A model generated the notes under the pieces. That model did no database searches. It was not told where the DNA came from and was given only the letters and a program-made list of their open reading frames with translations. From the NCBI GenBank assembly GCA_947458575.1, contig CANHBE010000213.1:1-5000 (forward strand): a DNA stretch of 5,000 bases. Reading direction: 5' to 3'. The position numbers were made by a program, and so were the translations under genes. Source of the DNA: Flavobacteriaceae bacterium. GTDB taxonomy: Bacteria; Bacteroidota; Bacteroidia; Flavobacteriales; Flavobacteriaceae. Below, piece by piece: positions 1 to 5,000 of this stretch (positions within the stretch are counted from its first letter, which is position 1; each line of letters starts with the position of its first letter).

Positions 1-1469
1 AATTTGAAATTCATCAATTGTTCATTAATCGTAAACTGAAAGTCGATTTCTTCTTTTGCTGTTTTCGCTTTTTCAATAAAGTTTAAGATTCGGGCTTTTA
101 AATCTTCTAGTGAAATTTCATCGGAATTCATAGCCCAAATTGTATCTCGCAGTTCTACAATTGTTGTTTTCGCAAAGTTGCTTATGGTTTGAAGCTTGGA
201 ACTGAGTTTTTCGTTCTGAATTTCGAAGGCGTACTTAATATTATCGACCGAAGAGATAATAAAGGTGAGTTGTGCGCCAATATTATCATGTAAGTCTCTT
301 GAAATTCGCAAACGTTGTTCTTGTAATTGGTTTTGCGTTTCTATTTGAGCGATAACAGATTTGAGCTGAAACTCCTGCTCTTGCTGTTTATTTTTGAGTT
401 TTTGTTGCCGATAGATTAAAAATCCGACAAGAACAACAAAGAACAATAGGCAAGTCAGTGCTAGAATGAGATTCTTCTGATACTGAGCTGCCACTTCTTG
501 CTCGAGTAGGCGCTTTTCCTTCTTATTGGTTTCGTATTTGATTTCTAATTCAGCAATCTTAGCATTAGTCTTTATGTTGAGCAAACTATCTTTATACTGT
601 GTATATTTTTTGAAATTAAAAAGCGCCGCTTGCGTATCGCTTATGGCTTCGTAATTTTCTGCGATCCGTTTATAATTACTTTGAATCATATCGGTGTAGT
701 TGTGCATGAGTGCTTTATCTAAGGATTTTCCATACCATGTAATCGCAAGTTGATATTGGCTTTGCGCTGCGTACAAATCGCCATAATACGCATAATTTTC
801 ACAAAGTCCGATTTGGTCATTTAATCGGTATCGGATGGCAATGGCTCTATCGTATAATAACTTAGCTTCTGCAAATCTCCTGAGGATAACTTTGAGACCT
901 GCGATATTATTGAGACTGTAAGGAATTCCGACACTATCGTTTATTTGCTCTTTAATTTGGAGTCCTTTGTTGTAAAAGTGTAAGGCAGAATCATATTCCT
1001 TTTTCATTTCCTTCAAGACGCCGTAGTTGTTGTAAATACTCAACAGGGGTTTTTGCAGTCGAAATTGTTCAGCGATATGCTTCCCTTTTTGCATGAAATA
1101 CACTGCTTTGTCAATATTTCTGTTTTTCATTCGGTAGCCAAGCTCCCCATATTCAGTCGCTGTTTTTTCTTGGGCATTGATTTTCTCAAATAAACTAATT
1201 GCTTTTAAAGAATACTGTAAATCTTTTTCGTACTTACCTTGAAAATAATAGACCAAACTCAGATTGCTATAGCTTTCGGCCTCTCCTAAAGTATACTTCA
1301 ACTTCTTTGCGTTTTTTGCGTTTTCCAAATAATCATTAGCCAAAGTAGCAGCCTTTTCTATTTTGGTTGCAAACAGCAAATGATTTAGTGAGTCAATCGC
1401 CTCCTTTTTCTGCGCCTCTGCAGATATGGCGAGAATCAAAAAAGCGCTTGAAAGTAGGTTTTTAATCAT
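1..1469 (-). CDS. TPR-repeat sensor histidine kinase, HisKA_3 class (second of a tandem pair; C-terminus beyond window)
   Basis: The frame is open from the ATG at 1469-1467 to the window edge, giving 489 residues without a stop. Residues 1-20 look like a Sec signal peptide with an AEA/Q cleavage site. About six TPR units follow (roughly 60-296), then a charged coiled coil (296-330), one membrane helix (about 333-353) and a second coiled coil leading into the dimerisation domain. The phosphoacceptor is His394 in RDLHDNIGAQ, as in HisKA_3 kinases. The sequence is cut inside the linker to the HATPase_c domain, so the ATP-binding boxes are not visible; from the paralogue about 100 more residues are expected. 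The inferred topology is periplasmic TPRs sensing a signal or partner protein, with a cytoplasmic kinase that phosphorylates a response regulator. The start overlaps the end of the upstream kinase by 8 bases, which implies co-transcription and probably coupled translation. The signal and the regulator are unknown. Confidence 0.93.
   Translation of the reverse strand, partial: MIKNLLSSAFLILAISAEAQKKEAIDSLNHLLFATKIEKAATLANDYLENAKNAKKLKYTLGEAESYSNLSLVYYFQGKYEKDLQYSLKAISLFEKINAQEKTATEYGELGYRMKNRNIDKAVYFMQKGKHIAEQFRLQKPLLSIYNNYGVLKEMKKEYDSALHFYNKGLQIKEQINDSVGIPYSLNNIAGLKVILRRFAEAKLLYDRAIAIRYRLNDQIGLCENYAYYGDLYAAQSQYQLAITWYGKSLDKALMHNYTDMIQSNYKRIAENYEAISDTQAALFNFKKYTQYKDSLLNIKTNAKIAELEIKYETNKKEKRLLEQEVAAQYQKNLILALTCLLFFVVLVGFLIYRQQKLKNKQQEQEFQLKSVIAQIETQNQLQEQRLRISRDLHDNIGAQLTFIISSVDNIKYAFEIQNEKLSSKLQTISNFAKTTIVELRDTIWAMNSDEISLEDLKARILNFIEKAKTAKEEIDFQFTINEQLMNFK
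15..365 (-). repeat. Paralogous DHp-coding block, copy 2 (pairs with 1777-2127)
   Basis: These 117 codons (residues 369-485 of the second kinase) align without gaps to 1777-2127, at a constant offset of 1762 bases. Hand alignment gives 106 of 117 identical residues. The block covers the membrane-proximal coiled coil, the HisKA_3 phosphoacceptor helix pair and the linker to the ATPase. It is an ancient duplicated coding segment, not a mobile repeat. Confidence 0.9.
1462..1469 (-). other. Stop/start overlap between the two kinase genes (ATGATTAA)
   Basis: On the minus strand the bases ATGATTAA hold the ATG of the second kinase (1469-1467) and, in another frame, the TAA of the first (1464-1462). 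There is no purine-rich Shine-Dalgarno sequence just before this ATG; the preceding bases read GCCTTTTCAAA. Start of the second kinase therefore probably depends on ribosomes finishing the first, which would tie the amounts of the two proteins together. Coupling is inferred from the arrangement. Confidence 0.85.
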
Positions 1470-3402
1470 TTTGAAAAGGCATTTTGGTCAATAAAATAAG
1501 AACTGTAGTTCCATGATTTAAGGTCGAATAAATAGACAATATGCCGCCTATGCTTTCTATTCTTTTTTCCATATTTATCAGTCCGTTTCCTTTCTCAACC
1601 TTCTCAACGTCGAAGCCTTCCCCGTCATCCTTTATCATAACGGCTACTTTATCTTCAAGCATAGAAATGTCAATTTTGATCTCTTTTGCGTTGGCGTACT
1701 TAATCGCGTTATTGATTGCTTCCTGTAGCACTCTATAGAGGTTCATCCCAAAAACCGAATTTAAGTACAAGTTCAAAAGTTGATCATCGATAGTAAAACT
1801 AAAATCGATTTCTTCCTTTGCGGCTTTGGCTTTTTCAATAAAGTTTAAGGTTCTTGCTTTTAGATCCTCCAACGAAATTTTATCCGAGTTCATTGCCCAA
1901 ATCGTATCTCGCAATTCTATGATAGTTGACTTTGCGAAATTGCTGATGGTTTGAAGTTTAGAACTTAATTTCTCGTTTTGAATTTCGAAAGCGTACTTGA
2001 TATTATCTACAGACGAAATGATGAAAGTGAGTTGAGCACCGATATTGTCGTGCAAATCTCTGGAAATTCTCAATCGTTGCTCTTGCAGTTCATTTTGTTT
2101 TTCGATCTGAGCAATTGCAGATTTCAGTTCAAATTCTTTTTGTTGCTGTATCACTTTGACCTTTTGCTGTCGGTAAAGAAAATATCCTATCAAAGCTGTA
2201 AATATACTTAGCAGTAAAAACGCCGCGAGCATATAGTTTTTTCGTCTGGTTTTTTCCTCATTTTGCAGTAAGAGCAATTTACTTTCTGCCAAAAGCTGTT
2301 CTTTTTTTTGAGTTTCGTGAACGACTTTATATTCAGCTAGTGCTGCTTCTTTCTTCGCCGAAATGACTTCTTGATAAATCTTTTCTTTTTCAAATTCGGT
2401 AGCCAATGCTTTTTCAAACTTTCGCTCCACTTTGTATAAATTTACCAACATTTCGTACGCCGTTATCAGATTTGGCTTTTGATTTAGTTCTTTACAAAGC
2501 GCAATACTTTTCAGCAAATATTCTTCAGCTTTGAGGTATCGTTTCTGAAATATGGCGAGATTACCCAAGTTAGCATAACTGTCTGCAATTTGCTTTTTCT
2601 CTCCGACGGCATAGTCTATTTTTAGACACTCATTGAAATAATATTCCGCGCTGTCAAGTTGATTTGAATACATAAAGCAATTCGCTTTATTGTCGAGAAA
2701 CATTGCTTTGTTGCGTTGTGATTTTATCTGCTCTGATATCGCAATTCCCTTTTTATCTATTTCTAATGCTCGTTTGAAATCGCCAGACATGCCGTATACG
2801 TTGGCCAGCGTATGTGCAGAAATCAAATAAAACTGATTACCGGTATCATTACCCAATACGTTGAGAGCGATTTTCAAATTTTCTTTTGCGGATTCCAGAT
2901 CATTCTTTTGAAGGTAGATTTGAGCCATTCCGCCTCTGGCGCTCGAAATTCCGTTTTTATCGTTGGTTCTTTCGTATATTTTAAGCGCTTTTAACAAGTA
3001 TGAAAGTCCATTGGGATAGTCACCTGTATTTTTGAAATAATTACCCATCCCAATATACGCTTTGGCGCAAATTGTATCTTTCTTTGGATCTGTAATCAAA
3101 GAAATGGCTTTTTCAAAAGCGCGACGTGACAACTCGTGTGAAGAATTGCTTTGGTAATAGACACCCTTAACTATCTCGGCCATTGCACGATATTCGGAAG
3201 ATTCCTTTTTGGCTACTCGTTCAATGTTTTCCGCGTAAAAAACGAGAGAATCCGGACACACATTAGATACTCTGCTAATATCTTTATACCACGAGACAAT
3301 CTTGGTTTGATTGGGTGTACTTTCGGGCAACTTTACAGTATGCTTTTTGTTGCACGCAAAAAACAATGTCAGCATTGCGATCGAGAGAAGCAAGTTTTTC
3401 AT
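1462..3402 (-). CDS. TPR-repeat sensor histidine kinase, HisKA_3 class (first of a tandem pair, complete)
   Basis: This is a complete 646-residue protein. Residues 1-17 form a lipoprotein-like signal ending in LFFAC, with Cys17 as the possible lipidated residue. About seven TPR-like helical pairs follow (roughly 73-345), then a coiled coil (345-385), one membrane helix (389-410) and a coiled coil (411-445). The HisKA_3 dimerisation domain has His451 in RDLHDNIGAQ. The HATPase_c domain (about 553-640) shows an N box (EAINNAIKYA, E561 and N565), a G1 box (DDGEGF, 592-597) and a G2 box (GNGLINM, 605-611), so the kinase looks catalytically intact. It should autophosphorylate on His451 and pass phosphate to a response regulator, probably of the NarL/LuxR type as is usual for this kinase class. 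The TPR half is inferred to be periplasmic. The ATG at 3402 is preferred because it starts directly at the signal sequence. The protein is a close paralogue of the kinase downstream. Confidence 0.95.
   Translation of the reverse strand: MKNLLLSIAMLTLFFACNKKHTVKLPESTPNQTKIVSWYKDISRVSNVCPDSLVFYAENIERVAKKESSEYRAMAEIVKGVYYQSNSSHELSRRAFEKAISLITDPKKDTICAKAYIGMGNYFKNTGDYPNGLSYLLKALKIYERTNDKNGISSARGGMAQIYLQKNDLESAKENLKIALNVLGNDTGNQFYLISAHTLANVYGMSGDFKRALEIDKKGIAISEQIKSQRNKAMFLDNKANCFMYSNQLDSAEYYFNECLKIDYAVGEKKQIADSYANLGNLAIFQKRYLKAEEYLLKSIALCKELNQKPNLITAYEMLVNLYKVERKFEKALATEFEKEKIYQEVISAKKEAALAEYKVVHETQKKEQLLAESKLLLLQNEEKTRRKNYMLAAFLLLSIFTALIGYFLYRQQKVKVIQQQKEFELKSAIAQIEKQNELQEQRLRISRDLHDNIGAQLTFIISSVDNIKYAFEIQNEKLSSKLQTISNFAKSTIIELRDTIWAMNSDKISLEDLKARTLNFIEKAKAAKEEIDFSFTIDDQLLNLYLNSVFGMNLYRVLQEAINNAIKYANAKEIKIDISMLEDKVAVMIKDDGEGFDVEKVEKGNGLINMEKRIESIGGILSIYSTLNHGTTVLILLTKMPFQND
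1777..2127 (-). repeat. Paralogous DHp-coding block, copy 1 (pairs with 15-365)
   Basis: This block codes for residues 426-542 of the first kinase and is the partner of 15-365. Residues 439-491 match the second kinase at all 53 positions, while the DNA beneath (1930-2088 against 168-326) differs at about 33 of 159 bases by hand count, all silent. Similarity falls sharply upstream of the membrane helix, where the TPR regions begin. Confidence 0.9.
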
Positions 3403-3419
3403 ACGGTGTAATTACTTCT

Positions 3420-3447
3420 TAAAAGTATAAAAAAAGAACTGTACAAA
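3420..3447 (-). promoter_or_regulatory. Possible Bacteroidota-type promoter before the kinase pair
   Basis: The 58-base gap 3403-3460 is the only intergenic space upstream of the kinases. On the minus strand it contains TTTG (3447-3444), a 16-base T-rich spacer, then TACTTTTA (3427-3420). This resembles the Bacteroidota consensus TTTG / TAnnTTTG but lacks the final G and has a spacer a few bases shorter than usual. A second TTTG at 3456-3453 would give a 25-base spacer, which is too long. No clear ribosome binding site precedes the ATG at 3402. The genes could equally be transcribed by read-through from upstream. Confidence 0.25.
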
Positions 3448-3460
3448 TCATGCAAAGAAC

Positions 3461-3751
3461 TTAAGATCTTTTTGGCGGGTCTTGATTGCTGATGATGCTG
3501 AACAAATCAAAATTCAAATCAAAAATCAGATTGGATAACTTGGTATTGACTGCTTTTAGATTAGTCTGAAATTGTTCCAACACCTCTAATTGTTCCTCTA
3601 TATAAAGATTCTTCTTAGACACTGTTGCCATCCTTGATTGGAGTTTTTGCATCTTCAATTTGTACTTGCGCTCTTGATGGTGCGTGTTGAAAAGGATTCT
3701 TATCATCACGACCACCGAAAGCAAAATACCACTGCAAAGACAGATGAGCAT
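3461..3751 (-). CDS. Small membrane-anchored coiled-coil protein of unknown function (96 aa)
   Basis: I do not recognise this protein. Residues 1-21 are a hydrophobic stretch (MLICLCSGILLSVVVMIRIL), best read as one membrane anchor. They are followed by a basic segment (about 27-47, with ERKYKLKMQKLQSR) and a predicted coiled coil (to about residue 75) rich in Leu, Glu, Gln and Lys. The tail is short and ends in NQDPPKRS. The ATG at 3751 is the only good start: an in-frame TGA lies at 3769-3767, just upstream. The start follows the stop of the envelope-protein gene by 10 bases, so the two are probably one transcript. Positive charges after the hydrophobic segment suggest that the coiled coil faces the cytoplasm. 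It may be an assembly or scaffolding partner of its neighbours. It has no kinase, enzymatic or DNA-binding motif that I can see. Its operon-like placement and lack of overlap with other genes support a real gene. Confidence 0.65.
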   Translation of the reverse strand: MLICLCSGILLSVVVMIRILFNTHHQERKYKLKMQKLQSRMATVSKKNLYIEEQLEVLEQFQTNLKAVNTKLSNLIFDLNFDLFSIISNQDPPKRS

Positions 3752-3761
3752 ATAACAGACT

Positions 3762-5000
3762 TTAGTTCATATTAAAAACCTTAGCAAAAAATTCATGCGG
3801 AATCTTGGCAAAGCGCGTTACAGATTTACCTTCCGAGAATGAGGTAAAGTAAAGCGTTTCACTTGCTTCATCGTAGGCGGGACTTCCTTCAAATTCGGTC
3901 GAATTGATTACATTGCCCAGATTGAGCGGTTCAGACCAATTCTTCCACGTATCGTCCAACCTGTAACTGGCAAAAATGTCGTAGCCACCAAACCCACTAA
4001 ATCCTTTAGAGCAAAACAGCATAGTTTTTCCATCGGAAAGCAAATGCGGCGAAATTTCATCATCTGCCGAATTGATGATTTTCCCCATATTCTGAAGCAA
4101 ACCATAAGTTCCATCATCTTTCCTGTTGGTGAAATAGAAATCTAATCCACCTTGTGAAAAGTCAGACTCAATAGCAAATACAAGCGTTTTTAAATCGAAA
4201 GTTGCGGTAAGAAACACTGTTTCGCCGTAATTGGCATAAGCTGAGACAGTTATTTGTTCTTGTGGGACAAAACGCTCATTCTCGATTTTGTAGAGCTGGT
4301 AACCGGAATTTCCTGTACCTGAAGTAAAGGAATTACCTCCTTTTACTACACGATCTCCGGCATGAAAATCGACAAAATTATTAAACTCATTTTGAGATAA
4401 ATCCGGTTCTATTTTGGGCTTTGACCAGAGACCATTAATTTCTTTTCTCACAGAATACACTACGTATTTGTTCTCATCCATCGCAGACAATAGCGCGCTT
4501 TTTCCATCTTTAGCAATTGCAATTCCGATGATTTGCAGCGTATCGAAATCCGAATAATTTTTTACTGTTGTATTCTGTAAGTTTGGCGCGATGTGTACCG
4601 TTGCATCCAGTGGAAGGTCAGAATCTGAAATTCCAATCGCATCAACTTGCTTCTGTCCGGGAAGCAATGCAAAATTAAATTCCACTTTAACCGCTTGGAT
4701 ATTGTTTATGGCTGACTCAAGAATTACACGTTCCACGCCAGGATTAACCACATCGGGAGCTGCTTGAATTTTGCGTCGCTTTCTCTTGAAATAATAGGCA
4801 TGGTCTGCAGGAATTGTCGCTTTAAAAGTGGGAGTTTTGTAATCAATTTTGCGAGACCAAACAGTTTTATATTTACCATCGCCTTCACCAACACTGACTT
4901 TTACCACACAACCTGCATTCAAATTCTCAAAAATTGCGATTTGTTTGACAGTTTGTGGTTTTTCGAATTGAACCTCAACTATTTCGTAGCCGTCAAGTGC
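3762..5000 (-). CDS. Discoidin-like / PD40 (WD40-like) beta-propeller envelope protein, N-terminus beyond window
   Basis: The frame is open from the window edge (codon 5000-4998) to a TAA at 3764-3762, showing the last 412 residues. Numbering from the edge, residues 1 to about 130 resemble a discoidin (F5/8 type C-like) beta-sandwich: DGYEIVEVQFEKPQTVKQIA near the start and QVDAIGI at about 118-124. The rest carries PD40 propeller strands: IAKDGKSALLSAMDE (near 165), LKTLVFAIESDFSQGGLDFY (near 275), SPHLLSDGKTMLFCS (316-330) followed by GFGGYDIF (336-343), and GSPAYDEASETLYFTS (372-387). Such proteins in Bacteroidota are normally exported to the outer membrane or surface, often with an OmpA-like peptidoglycan-binding tail; none is present here, as the protein ends FAKVFNMN. 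Export cannot be confirmed because the N-terminus is missing. An in-frame TTG at 4922 is not the start, since coding similarity continues above it. The function may be ligand or glycan binding or envelope scaffolding. Confidence 0.85.
   Translation of the reverse strand, partial: ALDGYEIVEVQFEKPQTVKQIAIFENLNAGCVVKVSVGEGDGKYKTVWSRKIDYKTPTFKATIPADHAYYFKRKRRKIQAAPDVVNPGVERVILESAINNIQAVKVEFNFALLPGQKQVDAIGISDSDLPLDATVHIAPNLQNTTVKNYSDFDTLQIIGIAIAKDGKSALLSAMDENKYVVYSVRKEINGLWSKPKIEPDLSQNEFNNFVDFHAGDRVVKGGNSFTSGTGNSGYQLYKIENERFVPQEQITVSAYANYGETVFLTATFDLKTLVFAIESDFSQGGLDFYFTNRKDDGTYGLLQNMGKIINSADDEISPHLLSDGKTMLFCSKGFSGFGGYDIFASYRLDDTWKNWSEPLNLGNVINSTEFEGSPAYDEASETLYFTSFSEGKSVTRFAKIPHEFFAKVFNMN

Noticed and set aside
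1541..1738. Plus-strand 65-codon open frame
   Set aside because: It lies antisense to the intact HATPase domain of the first kinase. Its Ser/Ile/Phe-rich composition is what the complement of that coding region gives, and it has no recognisable motif.
15..2127. Recent tandem duplication or assembly artefact producing two kinase copies
   Set aside because: DNA identity in the best-conserved part is only about 79 percent and the sensor halves are very different, so the copies are old and both frames are intact.
1978..2211. Plus-strand 77-codon open frame opposite the DHp region
   Set aside because: It is antisense to a strongly conserved coding block, has no supporting signal, and the matching region of the paralogue shows no sign of preserving such a protein.
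2812..3411. Plus-strand open frames at 2812-2994 and 3151-3411
   Set aside because: Both are complements of the TPR region of the first kinase and have no domain, start signal or operon context.
3411..3441. Possible terminator hairpin (ACTTCTT ... AAGAACT) in the intergenic gap
   Set aside because: The stem is only 7 pairs with one mismatch, is A/T-rich and has a 17-base loop, so it is unlikely to stop transcription.
3908..4117. Minus-strand 69-codon open frame inside the PD40 gene
   Set aside because: It is a frame-shifted shadow of a segment with clear PD40 motifs in the main frame.
4920..4922. TTG as the start of the discoidin/PD40 gene
   Set aside because: The same frame is open to the window edge, and the residues above it (VEVQFEKPQTVKQIAIFEN) are a typical discoidin-like strand pattern, so the true start lies outside the window.

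Overview
The window looks like chromosomal DNA of a Bacteroidota bacterium, most likely a flavobacterium-type lineage. The grounds are the low GC content (judged by eye), starts without a clear Shine-Dalgarno sequence, TPR-containing periplasmic-sensor histidine kinases, and a discoidin-like/PD40 beta-propeller envelope protein. All four genes lie on the minus strand, so transcription runs from high to low coordinates.

Layout in transcription order: (1) 5000 to 3762, the C-terminal 412 residues of an envelope protein with a discoidin-like domain followed by WD40-like PD40 repeats; its N-terminus lies outside the window. (2) 3751 to 3461, a 96-residue protein of unknown function with one N-terminal membrane helix and a coiled coil, 10 bases after gene 1. 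(3) A 58-base A/T-rich gap that may hold a promoter. (4) 3402 to 1462, a complete 646-residue TPR sensor histidine kinase of the HisKA_3 (NarL/DesK-like) class with a lipoprotein-type signal. (5) 1469 to 1, a second kinase of the same architecture overlapping the first by 8 bases (ATGATTAA); its HATPase domain runs off the window.

The two kinases are tandem paralogues. Their dimerisation/phosphoacceptor regions align without gaps over 117 residues with 106 identities, including 53 identical residues in a row. Their TPR sensor halves have diverged almost beyond recognition, and their N-terminal export signals are of different types. The DNA under the 53-residue block differs at about 33 of 159 bases, all synonymous, so the protein is held by selection and is not identical through recent copying. 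The simplest reading is a two-input sensory module in which both kinases address the same response regulator and may form mixed dimers. That regulator, expected to be of the LuxR/NarL type, is not in the window. A link between the kinases and the upstream envelope protein is only suggested by proximity.

There are no RNA genes, mobile elements, CRISPR arrays or convincing terminators, and no gene-free stretch longer than 58 bases.
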